Counted from the stretch's first letter, positions 20,908 to 29,535 are shown. The stretch: DNA of 64,000 bases from Gammaproteobacteria bacterium (GCA_018828385.1 JAHJVE010000008.1:469075-533074); one strand, 5' to 3'. Notes: generated by a model from the sequence alone, not told the origin. Numbers and translations: made by a program.

Positions 20908-21897
20908 ATGGAAATTGATCTGCGTACAGTCGCCATCAAGCCGTTGCGACACACCTTCGATCACATCGCGCGACGCTTTGGCGACAAGCCGGCCAGCCGC
21001 TATCAGGAAGGCACCTACGATATCCAGCAAACGGATATTTTCCACTACCGCCCGATGTGGGGGCCGGAGCTGCAGTTGTTCGACAAGCGCCGCACTCAGG
21101 TTCAGATGAAGGACTGGTACGCGCTCAAAGACCCGCGCCAGTTCTACTACGGCGCCTGGACGATTGCCCGCTCACGGCAGCAGGACGCCGCCGAATCCAG
21201 CTTTGACATGATCGAAGAGCGCGGCCTGGCCGACATCGTGCCGGAAGAAATCAAGCAAACCGCCCTGGCCGTTCTGGTCCCGCTGCGCCACGTCGAGTGG
21301 GGCGGCAACATGGGCAACTCCTACATTTCCGCCTACGGCTACGGCACCGCCATTACCCAGCCCTGCCTCTACCACGCCATGGATCACCTCGCCGTGGCCC
21401 AGTACCTGACCCGTATCGGTCTCGTGCTCGAAGGCCCGGAGGCGCTGGATTCCGCCAAGGACGCCTGGATGACCGGCGCCATGTGGCAGCCGATGCGCCA
21501 GCACGTCGAAAACGTCCTGGTCGTTCAGGACTGGTTCGAAATATTCGTCGCCCAGAACCTCGTGCTCGAAGGCCTGACCTATCCGCTGGTTTACGACTAC
21601 CTCGACGGCGATTTCTCGGCCAATGGCGGCACGGTCATTTCGATGATGACCCGCTTCATGGGCGAGTGGTCTACCGAAACCGGCAAGTGGGTCGATGCCC
21701 AGATCAAGGTGGCGGCAGCCGAGTCGGCCGAGAACAAGGCCCTGATCAGCGACTGGGTCAAACAGTATCGGCCGCTCGTCCTCGCCGCACTGGCCCCGAT
21801 TGCCCAGCGCGCCTTCGGCGATCAGGCCGAAACGGTGCTCGCCGAAGTGACCGCCCAGTTCAACGCCCGCTGCACCAAATCCGGCCTCGCCGTCTAG
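20908..21897 (+). CDS. dmpL: Phenol hydroxylase P1, oxygenase beta subunit
   Basis: 329 residues, the normal length for the beta subunit of the three-component diiron phenol hydroxylase (ferritin-like fold without metal ligands). The start (MEIDLRTVAIKPLRHTFDHIARRFGDKPASRYQE) follows GGAGACATCT. It pairs with DmpN and DmpO in the hydroxylase core. It is homologous throughout to the product of 46540-47532 but clearly diverged. Confidence 0.92.
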   Translation: MEIDLRTVAIKPLRHTFDHIARRFGDKPASRYQEGTYDIQQTDIFHYRPMWGPELQLFDKRRTQVQMKDWYALKDPRQFYYGAWTIARSRQQDAAESSFDMIEERGLADIVPEEIKQTALAVLVPLRHVEWGGNMGNSYISAYGYGTAITQPCLYHAMDHLAVAQYLTRIGLVLEGPEALDSAKDAWMTGAMWQPMRQHVENVLVVQDWFEIFVAQNLVLEGLTYPLVYDYLDGDFSANGGTVISMMTRFMGEWSTETGKWVDAQIKVAAAESAENKALISDWVKQYRPLVLAALAPIAQRAFGDQAETVLAEVTAQFNARCTKSGLAV

Positions 21898-21906
21898 GAA
21901 TCCCCC

Positions 21907-22176
21907 ATGTCCAAAGTATTTATCGCTTTTCAAACGAATGAAGACACCCGCCCGATCATCGAGGCGGTGCTCGCCGACAACCCGCATGCCGTGGCCAACG
22001 AATCGCCGGCCATGGTCAAGATCGACGCCGAAGGCGAGCTGGTCATCAAGCGCGCCAGCATCGAAGAGCTGATCGGCCGCGATTTCGACCTGCAGGAACT
22101 GCAGATCAACCTCATCACCATTTCTGGCCACCTTGACGAAGACGACGACGAATTCAAGTTGTCCTGGCTGAACTGA
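21907..22176 (+). CDS. dmpM: Phenol hydroxylase P2, effector protein
   Basis: 89-residue cofactor-less coupling protein of the MmoB/DmpM family (KVFIAFQTNEDTRPIIEAVLADNPHA, and the conserved RDFDLQELQINLITISGHLDEDDDEF). It binds the hydroxylase and regulates electron use and product release. It is spaced 9 bp after dmpL and 14 bp before dmpN. Confidence 0.93.
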   Translation: MSKVFIAFQTNEDTRPIIEAVLADNPHAVANESPAMVKIDAEGELVIKRASIEELIGRDFDLQELQINLITISGHLDEDDDEFKLSWLN

Positions 22177-22190
22177 TTCAGGAGACAAAC

Positions 22191-23744
22191 ATGGATATGA
22201 ACGTTAAAAAGAAGAAGCTGGGCCTCAAGGAAAAATATGCCCACATGACCCGCGGCCTGGATTGGGAAACCTCCTACCAGCCGATGGACAAGGTCTTTCC
22301 GCAGGCCAAGTTCGAAGGCATCAAGATTCACGACTGGGACAAGTGGGAAGATCCGTTCCGCCTGACCATGGATGCCTACTGGAAATATCAGGCCGAGAAG
22401 GAGCGCAAGCTGTACGCCGTGCTCGACGCCTTTGCCCAGAACAATGGCCACCTCGGCATCACCGACGCGCGCTACCTCAATGCGGTCAAGCTCTTCCTGA
22501 CCGGCATTTCGCCGCTTGAATATGTTGCCCACCGTGGCTTCGCCGCCGCCGGCCGCAACTTCCCGGGTGTCGGCCCGCGCGTCGCCTGCCTGATGCAGTC
22601 GGTCGATGAAATCCGCCATGCCCAGACGCAGATTCACGCCATTTCGAACTACAACAAGCACTACGACGGTTTCCATGACTTCAAGCACATGCTTGAGCGC
22701 GTCTGGTATCTCTCGGTGCCCAAGTCCTTCTTCGACGACGCTTTCAGTGCCGGTCCGTTCGAGTGGATGATCGCCATCGGCTTCAGCTTCGAATACGTCC
22801 TGACCAACCTGCTCTTCGTGCCCTTCATGTCCGGTGCCGCCTACAACGGCGACATGGCGACGGTGACCTTCGGCTTCTCGGCCCAGTCCGACGAAGCCCG
22901 TCACATGACGCTCGGCCTTGAGTGCATCAAGTTCATGCTCGAGCAGGATCCGGACAACCTGCCCATCGTTCAGAAGTGGATCGACAAGTGGGCTTGGCGC
23001 GGCATTCGCGTGTTGTCGCTGGTCGGCATGATGATGGACTACATGCTGCCGAAGCGCGTCATGAGCTGGAAAGAAGCCTGGGAAATCTATTTCGAGCAGA
23101 ACGGTGGCGCCCTGTTCGCCGACCTGGCTCGCTACGGCATCAAGGTGCCGGAATGCCTGACCCAGTGTTCGGAAGACAAGGAGCACATCTCCCACCAGGC
23201 TTGGGCAACCTTCTACCAGTATGGCGGTGCTGCAGCCTTCCACACCTGGATGCCGAACGACGAGGAAATGGACTGGCTGTCGGCCAAGTACCCGAACACC
23301 TTCGACAAGTACTACCGCGCCCGCTTCACCTACTGGCGCGACGAGGCCGAGAAGGGTAACCGTTTCTACAGCAACACGCTGCCCATGCTCTGCCAGGTCT
23401 GCCAGATCCCGATGATCTTCACCGAGCCGGGCGACCCGACCACGCTCTGCTACCGCGAATCGGAGTACGAGGGCGAGAAGTACCACACCTGTTCGGACGG
23501 CTGTCAGCACATCTTCGACAACGAGCCGGAGAAGTACGCCCAGGCGTGGTTGCCGGTGCACCAGATTTATCAGGGCAACTGCTTCCCGGAAGGCACCGAC
23601 CCGACGGTGGAGGGATTCGATCCGCTGGCTGCCGTGCTTGACTGGTACCACTTCAACAATGGCCACGACAACCTCGATTTCGAGGGTTCGCGTGACCAGG
23701 CCAATTTCGCCGCCTGGCGCGGCATGGCGACCAAAAACACCTGA
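22191..23744 (+). CDS. dmpN: Phenol hydroxylase P3, catalytic diiron alpha subunit
   Basis: 517 residues. Iron ligands are visible in two (D/E)ExRH motifs: DEIRH with Glu140/His143 and DEARH with Glu235/His238, as in toluene/phenol monooxygenases. A C-terminal YHS-like cysteine region (CQVCQIPMIF, then CSDGCQHIF) is typical of the family. It hydroxylates phenol to catechol with O2 and electrons from DmpP. GGAGAC precedes the ATG. The second cluster carries a close paralogue. Confidence 0.95.
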   Translation: MDMNVKKKKLGLKEKYAHMTRGLDWETSYQPMDKVFPQAKFEGIKIHDWDKWEDPFRLTMDAYWKYQAEKERKLYAVLDAFAQNNGHLGITDARYLNAVKLFLTGISPLEYVAHRGFAAAGRNFPGVGPRVACLMQSVDEIRHAQTQIHAISNYNKHYDGFHDFKHMLERVWYLSVPKSFFDDAFSAGPFEWMIAIGFSFEYVLTNLLFVPFMSGAAYNGDMATVTFGFSAQSDEARHMTLGLECIKFMLEQDPDNLPIVQKWIDKWAWRGIRVLSLVGMMMDYMLPKRVMSWKEAWEIYFEQNGGALFADLARYGIKVPECLTQCSEDKEHISHQAWATFYQYGGAAAFHTWMPNDEEMDWLSAKYPNTFDKYYRARFTYWRDEAEKGNRFYSNTLPMLCQVCQIPMIFTEPGDPTTLCYRESEYEGEKYHTCSDGCQHIFDNEPEKYAQAWLPVHQIYQGNCFPEGTDPTVEGFDPLAAVLDWYHFNNGHDNLDFEGSRDQANFAAWRGMATKNT

Positions 23745-23806
23745 TCGTTCTAGATGAAGTGAGGGCGGCAATGACCGTCGCCCCCACCGATAAAAAGGAG
23801 ACAAAC

Positions 23807-24166
23807 ATGGCTGTACAAGCTCTCAAGGAATACAAATTTCCCCCCGCCGATGCCCAGGAGAAATTCCATGGCGCCCAGTTGCTTTACGTTGGCTGGGACG
23901 ACCACCTGATGTTCTGCGCCCCATTCGCCTATTGCCTGCCGCCGAACACCCCGTTCAGCGAGCTGTGCCAGAAGTTCATGCCGCATTCCTTCGGCTATCA
24001 CCCGGACTGGAAGAGCGTCGATTTCAGCAAGGTGACCTGGCTCAAATCCGGTCAGCCGTGGCAGCCGGACATGAGCAAGACGCTGGCCGAGCTGGGGCTC
24101 AAGCACAAGGACATGCTGCGCTTCCAGACGCCGGGCCTCAAGGGCATCGACGGCAGCTGTTCGTGA
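23807..24166 (+). CDS. dmpO: Phenol hydroxylase P4, oxygenase gamma subunit
   Basis: 119 residues starting at the ATG with AAAAGGAGACAAAC upstream; a longer in-frame start at 23759 has no such site. It matches the DmpO family (YVGWDDHLMFCAPFAYCLPPNTPF, VTWLKSGQPWQPDMSKTL, ML RFQTPGLKG). It is the small third subunit of the oxygenase. A 120-bp gap with a hairpin separates it from dmpP. Confidence 0.9.
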   Translation: MAVQALKEYKFPPADAQEKFHGAQLLYVGWDDHLMFCAPFAYCLPPNTPFSELCQKFMPHSFGYHPDWKSVDFSKVTWLKSGQPWQPDMSKTLAELGLKHKDMLRFQTPGLKGIDGSCS

Positions 24167-24202
24167 GGCTAGCTGTTAGCTGCTAGTTATTAGGATCGAG
24201 TC

Positions 24203-24230
24203 GAATCCGCTGCGCCAACGTGGCGGATTC
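24203..24230 (+). other. Intercistronic hairpin between dmpO and dmpP
   Basis: GAATCCGC and GCGGATTC form a perfect 8-bp stem with a 12-base loop. It is flanked by further matching arms: TTAGGATCGAG to the left and CTCGATCCCAAATCC to the right. No T run follows, so it is not an ordinary terminator; it could be an mRNA processing or stability element. Confidence 0.5.
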
Positions 24231-24286
24231 AGCCCCCCCAACGGTTTTTGCTCGATCCCAAATCCTAACAACCGGATCCTAAAAAT

Positions 24287-25348
24287 ATGAGCTACGAACT
24301 GACCATAGAGCCGCTCGGCCAGACCATCGAAGTCGAAGACGGCCAAACCATTCTCGATGCCGCCCTGCGCGCTGGCATTTACCTGCCCCACGCCTGCTGT
24401 CATGGCCTCTGTGCCACCTGCAAGGTGCAGGTGCTGGACGGCGAGATCGATCACGGTGAAGCCTCGACCTTTGCCCTGATGGATTTCGAGCGCGAAGAAG
24501 GCAAGACCCTGGCCTGCTGCTGCCGGCTGGAGTCCGATACGGTGATCGAAGCCGAGATCGAGGAAGATCCCGATTCGCGCAACCTGCCGGTTCAGGACTA
24601 TGAAGGCGAAGTGGTCAGGATCGAAGCCCTGACGCCGACCATCCGCGGCATCTGGCTCAAGCTCGACCGTCCGATGGACTTTCAGGCCGGGCAGTACATC
24701 AATCTCGAGGTGCCTTCGCTTGACGGCCAATCACGGGCATTTTCGCTGGCCAATTCGCCGCAGAGCGGCGATATCGTCGAGTTGAACGTGCGCATCGTGC
24801 CGGGAGGCCAGGTCACGACCTGGCTGCACGAGAAGCTGGAAGTCGGCGAAAAGCTCAAGCTGACTGGCCCTTACGGCCGTTTCTTCGTCAAGAAGTCGGC
24901 CAATGTGCCGGTGGTTTTCATGGCCGGCGGTTCCGGTTTGTCCAGCCCGAAATCGATGATCGAGGACTTGCTGGCCGAAGGCTTCGATAAGCCGATGACG
25001 CTGGTGTACGGTCAGCGCAGTCGTGAAGAGCTGTATTACGACGCCGAATTTCGGGCATTGGCCGACAAGCATGCCAACTTCACCTACGTCCCGGCCTTGT
25101 CCAGCGAACCGGAAGGTTCCGACTGGACGGGTGCCCGCGGCTTCGTGCACGAGGCGGCCAAGGCTCACTTCAACAACGACTTCCGCGGCCACAAGGCTTA
25201 CCTGTGCGGCCCGCCGGCGATGATCGAAGCCTGTATCGGCACGCTGATGCAGGGTCGGCTGTTCGAGCGCGACATCTACATGGAGAAATTCTTCTCCGCG
25301 GCGGATGCCTCGCAGCAGCTGAAGAGTCCGTTGTTCAAGAACATCTGA
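24287..25348 (+). CDS. dmpP: Phenol hydroxylase P5, FAD/2Fe-2S reductase
   Basis: 353 residues. An N-terminal plant-type 2Fe-2S domain (~1-90; CCHGLCATCKVQV, last ligand in TLACCC) is followed by an FAD domain (~100-200; RAFSLANSP) and an NAD(P)H domain (VVFMAGGSGLSSPKSMI, AYLCGPPAMIEACI). It passes electrons from NADH to the DmpLNO oxygenase. It is the only such reductase gene in the window, so the second hydroxylase set may depend on it. Confidence 0.93.
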   Translation: MSYELTIEPLGQTIEVEDGQTILDAALRAGIYLPHACCHGLCATCKVQVLDGEIDHGEASTFALMDFEREEGKTLACCCRLESDTVIEAEIEEDPDSRNLPVQDYEGEVVRIEALTPTIRGIWLKLDRPMDFQAGQYINLEVPSLDGQSRAFSLANSPQSGDIVELNVRIVPGGQVTTWLHEKLEVGEKLKLTGPYGRFFVKKSANVPVVFMAGGSGLSSPKSMIEDLLAEGFDKPMTLVYGQRSREELYYDAEFRALADKHANFTYVPALSSEPEGSDWTGARGFVHEAAKAHFNNDFRGHKAYLCGPPAMIEACIGTLMQGRLFERDIYMEKFFSAADASQQLKSPLFKNI

Positions 25349-25367
25349 GCCAGTGCAGGAGAAGCCC

Positions 25368-25706
25368 ATGATCTATTTCAACGTGCTGATCGAGGAAACC
25401 GGCGAGACCTTTCGCTGCTCGCCGGCCGAGTCGCTGCTGGTCGGGATGGAACGCCTCGGCAAGAAGGGTATTCCGGTCGGTTGCCGGGGCGGCGGCTGCG
25501 GCGTCTGTAAGGTCGAGATCACGGCCGGCAGTTACGTCAAGCGAGTGATGAGCCGCGAGTACGTCAGTGTCGAAGACGAGGCGGCGGACCGTGTGCTGGC
25601 TTGCCGGGTCAGGCCGACCAGCGACATTACCTTGAAGGTACTCGGCAAGATGGCCAAGAACGTCTGTCGGACGTCGGCGGCGGCTTCGGCGACGCTCGCG
25701 GCCTAG
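25368..25706 (+). CDS. dmpQ: 2Fe-2S ferredoxin, XylT/DmpQ type
   Basis: 112 residues with cysteine pattern VGCRGGGCGVCKVEI and a fourth cysteine in VLACRVRP. XylT/DmpQ proteins reduce and reactivate the Fe(III)-inactivated catechol 2,3-dioxygenase. The ATG at 25368 has AGGAGAAGCCC upstream. It closes the first operon and the second cluster has no copy, so both dioxygenases may rely on it. Confidence 0.88.
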   Translation: MIYFNVLIEETGETFRCSPAESLLVGMERLGKKGIPVGCRGGGCGVCKVEITAGSYVKRVMSREYVSVEDEAADRVLACRVRPTSDITLKVLGKMAKNVCRTSAAASATLAA

Positions 25707-25723
25707 GCGCCCGGAAGGTTTCG

Positions 25724-25771
25724 CGGTTGACCGGGAGTGCTACGGTCAACCGGAAAAAATGGCCAATTTTG
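25724..25771. repeat. Short dispersed repeat with an opposed half copy forming a hairpin
   Basis: CGGTTGACCG (25724-25733) and CGGTCAACCG (25743-25752) form a perfect 10-bp stem with a 9-base loop. The right arm continues as the repeat (GAAAAAATGGCCAATTTTGAAA). No T run follows in either direction. Confidence 0.65.
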
Positions 25772-25806
25772 AAAACTGGCCGGCGGCGTTCAGGCCGCCA
25801 GTTTTT
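25772..25806 (+). terminator. Terminator shared by dmpKLMNOPQ and the convergent gntR gene
   Basis: AAAACTGGC...GGC pairs with GCCGCCAGTTTT with a small bulge, followed by a T run at 25802-25806 on the plus strand. The hairpin overlaps the last codons of the convergent regulator gene. Confidence 0.55.
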
Positions 25807-26503
25807 CGTTGAGCTGGTCTTTCGGAATTTGCTCGATGGAACGGAAGGTGAGCCGGATGTGTTCGCCGAGGATCGCGGTCGCCTTGTCGGCATCGCGGGC
25901 CATCGCCGCCTGCATGAGGGCTTCGTGTTCAGCGTGGATGTCGCGCGGGATCGGCTGCAGGTAAAGCGACAGGCGCCGATAGCGTTCGGCCTGCTGATAG
26001 AGGATGGAGAGGAAATGCTTGAGCCAGCGCGAAGGACAAGCCGAAATCAGCACCTCGTGGAAGATCCGGTTGCGTTCTTCCCATTCCTCGCGGTCGTCGG
26101 TGCCGATGCGTTTTTCCTCGGCCTTGGTGAGACGGTGGAAGGCGGCCAGCAAGTCGCCTTCCCAGGCATCGTCGCCCATGGTGATCGACTGGCGCAGGGC
26201 CTCGCATTCGAGCATGACGCGGGTTTGGGTGATATCGCCGAAGTCTTCGAGCGACACCGGGGCGACGCGAAAGCCGCGTTGCCCCTGGCTGACGACGAGG
26301 GCATCGGAGATGAGCAGGGAGAGCGCTTCGCGCAGCGTGCCGGCGCCCACCCCGTAGTCATCCTTGAGGTGCTCGACCCGGAGCTTTTCGCCGGGGGCGA
26401 GGTGGCCTTCGATGATGTCACGGCGCAGGGCGCGGTAGGCGGTTTCGACCAGAGTTTTTGGCTCGGCCGTCGGGCTGTTGCCGGAAGAGGTGTTGTTAGC
26501 CAT
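25790..26503 (-). CDS. GntR/FadR-family repressor, AphS-like
   Basis: 237 residues. The winged helix-turn-helix occupies ~17-85 (TAYRALRRDIIEGHLAPGEKLRVEHLKDDYGVGAGTLREALSLL). The FCD effector domain at ~90-225 shows metal-ligand-type residues (FHEVLI, HAEHEALMQA, GEHIRLTF). It is divergent from the meta-cleavage operon, the same arrangement as the AphS repressor of the Comamonas phenol genes. An inverted repeat ATCTCGA-N15-TCGAGAT over the promoter of that operon is a plausible operator. The inducer is probably a ring-cleavage intermediate, by analogy only. Confidence 0.85.
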   Translation of the reverse strand: MANNTSSGNSPTAEPKTLVETAYRALRRDIIEGHLAPGEKLRVEHLKDDYGVGAGTLREALSLLISDALVVSQGQRGFRVAPVSLEDFGDITQTRVMLECEALRQSITMGDDAWEGDLLAAFHRLTKAEEKRIGTDDREEWEERNRIFHEVLISACPSRWLKHFLSILYQQAERYRRLSLYLQPIPRDIHAEHEALMQAAMARDADKATAILGEHIRLTFRSIEQIPKDQLNEKLAA

Positions 26504-26581
26504 GTTTTTGGGTTCGGTTCATTGGTTTGACCAGATGGCGAAATTCTACCCTGACAGAGATAATTTTCAGGGTTTTTAAAA

Positions 26582-26610
26582 ATCTCGAGAAAAAACGTTG
26601 ACATCGAGAT
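26582..26610. promoter_or_regulatory. Candidate GntR operator
   Basis: ATCTCGA (26582-26588) and TCGAGAT (26604-26610) form a perfect inverted repeat with a 15-bp centre. The right arm follows directly on the -35 hexamer of the dmpB promoter, so binding would block transcription. Confidence 0.45.
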
Positions 26611-26626
26611 TCGTTGTAAATATCGT
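26598..26626 (+). promoter_or_regulatory. Sigma70 promoter of the first meta-cleavage operon
   Basis: TTGACA (26598-26603), 17 bp, TATCGT (26621-26626). The -35 is perfect and the -10 keeps four of six consensus bases. The dmpB start lies 63 bp downstream. No sigma54 element was found here. Confidence 0.6.
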
Positions 26627-26689
26627 AATGGTAAATCGATTGCGCAGATTTTTTTGTGATTGAAATACTCAAATAACAGGAGAAGACAA

Positions 26690-27616
26690 ATGGCAATGAC
26701 TGGTGTTTTACGTCCCGGACACGCTCAGATGCGCGTACTCGACATTGAAGAGAGTGTTGATTTCTATTCGAAGGTGCTGGGCTTGGTCGAAACCGGTCGC
26801 GATGCCCAGGGCCGTGTATATTTCAAGACCTGGGAAGAGCGCGATCACAACAGCGTGATCCTGCGCCAGGCCGAGACGGCCGGCATTGACTTCTTTGCCT
26901 TCAAGGTCGATAGCGATGCGACGCTGGCCAAGCTCGAGAAAGATCTGAACGCCTACGGTGTCGCCACCAAGCGCATCCCGGCTGGCGAGTTGCTGGAAAC
27001 CGGCGAGCGTGTGCGCTTCACGCTGCCGACTGGCCACGACATCGAGCTCTATTCACAAAAGACGGCCATCGGCAACGAGATGGGCGAACTCAATCCGGAA
27101 GCCTGGTGTGCCGGCGCCGAAAAGGGCATCGCCCCGATCCGCCTCGACCACTGCCTGCTCTACGGTCCGGATATCGAAAAGGCCCAGGCTATTTTCCAGG
27201 ACGTCCTCGGCTTCTATCTGGTCGAACACATCGCCCTCGACGACAACCAGGATCTGGCAATCTGGCTGTCGTGCTCGACCAAGGCCCATGACATCGCTTT
27301 CGTCCGCCATCCGGAGCCGGGCAAGCTGCACCATGTTTCCTTCCTGCTCGAAACCTGGGAACAGGTCCTGCGCGCCGCCGACCTGATGTCGATGAACCGC
27401 GTCTCCATCGACATCGGCCCGACGCGTCACGGCGTCACCCGTGGCACGACGATCTACGCCTTCGACCCCAACGGCAACCGTTTCGAAACCTTCTGCGGCG
27501 GCAACTATGCCTACCCCGATCAGAAAGCGACGAAGTGGACCATGGACGAAGTCGGTGCCGCCGTGTTCTATCACGACCGCAAACTGAACGACCGCTTCCT
27601 GACCGTGGTGACCTGA
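26690..27616 (+). CDS. dmpB: Catechol 2,3-dioxygenase (copy 1)
   Basis: 308-residue extradiol dioxygenase of the two-domain vicinal-oxygen-chelate type. Fe(II) ligands fall at His154, His215 and Glu266, one residue beyond XylE numbering (LDHCLLYG, KLHHVSF, RFETFCGG). The ATG at 26690 follows AGGAGAAGAC; an earlier in-frame start at 26660 lacks a site. It opens catechol to 2-hydroxymuconic semialdehyde. It heads the complete lower operon and overlaps the next gene by one base. A diverged second copy lies at 45518. Confidence 0.95.
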   Translation: MAMTGVLRPGHAQMRVLDIEESVDFYSKVLGLVETGRDAQGRVYFKTWEERDHNSVILRQAETAGIDFFAFKVDSDATLAKLEKDLNAYGVATKRIPAGELLETGERVRFTLPTGHDIELYSQKTAIGNEMGELNPEAWCAGAEKGIAPIRLDHCLLYGPDIEKAQAIFQDVLGFYLVEHIALDDNQDLAIWLSCSTKAHDIAFVRHPEPGKLHHVSFLLETWEQVLRAADLMSMNRVSIDIGPTRHGVTRGTTIYAFDPNGNRFETFCGGNYAYPDQKATKWTMDEVGAAVFYHDRKLNDRFLTVVT

Positions 27617-28038
27617 TGCAAGTTGCCGCCACGATCCCGGGGATTTCGGCCGAGGCAGCTGCGGCCGCCTGCGCGGCGGCGGTGGCCCATGCCACGGCTA
27701 ACGGCTGGAAGATCAACGTCGCCGTGGTCGACCGTGGCGGCAATTTGATGGCCTTCCTGCGCATGCCGGGCGCCTTCATCCATTCGATCGACATCGCCAT
27801 CGACAAGGCCTTTACGTCGGCCAGCTTCGGCTTTCCGACCAAGGCGTGGATGGGGGTGATAGGTCACGACGAAGGGATGAAGCTGGGCTTCTCGGCCCAG
27901 CCACGGCTGATCGTTTTTGGCGGCGGCCTGCCGGTGGGTTCCGGCGACTGGCTCGGCGGCATCGGCGTCTCCGGTGCTTCCGAAGCCCAGGACGAAGAAT
28001 GTGCCCGGGCCGGCCTGGCGGCCATCGGTCTGGCTTAA
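27616..28038 (+). CDS. HbpS/GlcG-family (DUF336) small protein in the meta operon
   Basis: 140 residues of the HbpS/GlcG family (PF03928): AAVAHATANGWKINVAVVDRGGNLMAFLRMPGAFIHSIDIAIDKAFTSASFG, then GGLPVGSGDWLGGIGVSGAS. The ATG overlaps the dmpB stop by one base, so translation is coupled to the dioxygenase. Family members bind haem or small ligands, and others sit in catabolic operons with no assigned role. A function in protecting or reactivating the iron dioxygenase is speculation. Confidence 0.8.
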   Translation: MQVAATIPGISAEAAAAACAAAVAHATANGWKINVAVVDRGGNLMAFLRMPGAFIHSIDIAIDKAFTSASFGFPTKAWMGVIGHDEGMKLGFSAQPRLIVFGGGLPVGSGDWLGGIGVSGASEAQDEECARAGLAAIGLA

Positions 28039-28068
28039 GAACAGCAAACAAAAAAGGAAAACAAGGGA

Positions 28069-29523
28069 ATGAAGCAAATCCTGAATTTCATCAACGGCGA
28101 ATTTGTCTCAACAGACAAGCAGTTCGAAAAGCGCACGCCGCTCGATAACTCGATGATCGGCATGGTGCACGAAGCCGGCAAGGCCGAGGTTGATGCCGCC
28201 GTCCAGGCTGCCCGCAATGCCCTCGAAGGGCCGTGGGGCAAGATGACCGTGGTCGAGCGCACCGACATCCTGAACAAGGTGGCCGACGAGATCACCCGCC
28301 GCTTCGACGAATTCCTCGAAGCTGAATGCGCCGATACCGGCAAGCCGAAAAGCCTCGCGTCGCACATCGACATCCCGCGCGGCGCGGCCAATTTCAAGAT
28401 CTTCGCCGACGTCATCAAGAATGCGCCGACCGAGTTCTTCGAAATGGCGACGCCGGACGGCAAGGGGGCGCTGAACTACGCGATTCGCCGCCCGGTGGGC
28501 GTTGTCGGCGTCGTCTGCCCGTGGAATCTGCCGCTGCTGCTCATGACCTGGAAGGTTGGTCCGGCCCTGGCCTGCGGCAACACCGTCGTCGTCAAGCCGT
28601 CCGAAGAAACGCCGTCGACCGCCACGCTGCTCGGCGAAGTCATGAATGCCTGCGGCGTGCCCAAGGGCGTTTATAACGTCGTGCATGGCTTCGGCCCCAA
28701 TTCGGCCGGTGAGTTCCTGACCACCAACCAGGGCGTCAATGCCATCACCTTCACCGGCGAAACGCGGACCGGTGCGGCGATCATGAAAGCGGCAGCCGAT
28801 GGCGCCCGTCCGGTATCGCTGGAAATGGGCGGCAAGAATCCGGCCATTGTTTTCGCCGATGCCAATCTCGATGTTGCCATCGAGGCGACCATTCGTTCCT
28901 GCTTCTCCAACTGCGGCCAGGTTTGCCTCGGTACCGAGCGCGTCTATGTCGAGCGGCCGTTCTTCGAGACCTTCGTCGCCGCGCTGAAGGCCGGGGCCGA
29001 AAAGCTCAAGCTCGGCGTGCCGAGCGACCCGAGCAGCAATATGGGGCCGCTGGTCAGCCAGGAACATCGCAACAAGGTCCTGTCGTATTACAAGAAAGCG
29101 GTCGAGGAGGGCGCCACGGTCGTTACCGGCGGCGGTGTTCCCGACATGCCGGGCGAACTGGCCAACGGCGCCTGGGTGCAGCCGACCATCTGGACCGGCC
29201 TGGGCGACGAGTCGACGGTGGCCCGCGAGGAAATCTTCGGGCCATGCACGCTGGTCATGCCTTTCGACAGCGAAGACGAGGTCGTCAAGCGCGCCAATGG
29301 CACGAGCTACGGCCTGGCCGCTTCGGTGTTCACCCAGGACGTCAATCGTGCCCACCGCGTCGCCGGTCGTATCGAAGCCGGCCTGGTCTGGGTCAACAGC
29401 TGGTTCCTGCGTGACCTGCGCACGCCGTTCGGCGGCGCCAAGCAGTCCGGTATCGGCCGCGAAGGCGGTGTGCATTCGCTTGAGTTCTACACCGAACTCA
29501 AGAACGTCTGCATCAAGCTGTAA
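28069..29523 (+). CDS. dmpC: 2-hydroxymuconic semialdehyde dehydrogenase (copy 1)
   Basis: 484-residue aldehyde dehydrogenase. The catalytic Glu lies in SLEMGGKNP and the catalytic Cys in NCGQVCLGTERVYVERP, both typical of the DmpC/XylG group. It oxidises the semialdehyde with NAD+ to 4-oxalocrotonate, the first step of the dehydrogenase branch. A homologue at 50485 shares most of the sequence. Confidence 0.94.
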   Translation: MKQILNFINGEFVSTDKQFEKRTPLDNSMIGMVHEAGKAEVDAAVQAARNALEGPWGKMTVVERTDILNKVADEITRRFDEFLEAECADTGKPKSLASHIDIPRGAANFKIFADVIKNAPTEFFEMATPDGKGALNYAIRRPVGVVGVVCPWNLPLLLMTWKVGPALACGNTVVVKPSEETPSTATLLGEVMNACGVPKGVYNVVHGFGPNSAGEFLTTNQGVNAITFTGETRTGAAIMKAAADGARPVSLEMGGKNPAIVFADANLDVAIEATIRSCFSNCGQVCLGTERVYVERPFFETFVAALKAGAEKLKLGVPSDPSSNMGPLVSQEHRNKVLSYYKKAVEEGATVVTGGGVPDMPGELANGAWVQPTIWTGLGDESTVAREEIFGPCTLVMPFDSEDEVVKRANGTSYGLAASVFTQDVNRAHRVAGRIEAGLVWVNSWFLRDLRTPFGGAKQSGIGREGGVHSLEFYTELKNVCIKL

Positions 29524-29535
29524 GGCGATCTGGTC

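Noticed and set aside
24203..24230. Hairpin between dmpO and dmpP as a terminator
   Set aside because: There is no T run, and the downstream dmpP and dmpQ genes are needed for the system; a processing element is more likely.
25724..25752. Perfect CGGTTGACCG/CGGTCAACCG hairpin as the terminator of the phenol hydroxylase operon
   Set aside because: It is followed by an A run, not a T run, on the plus strand. The next hairpin at 25772-25806 fits better.
25601..26530. A 309-residue plus-strand frame over the GntR gene
   Set aside because: It starts inside dmpQ and runs antisense to a clear GntR/FCD regulator; it has no recognisable domain.
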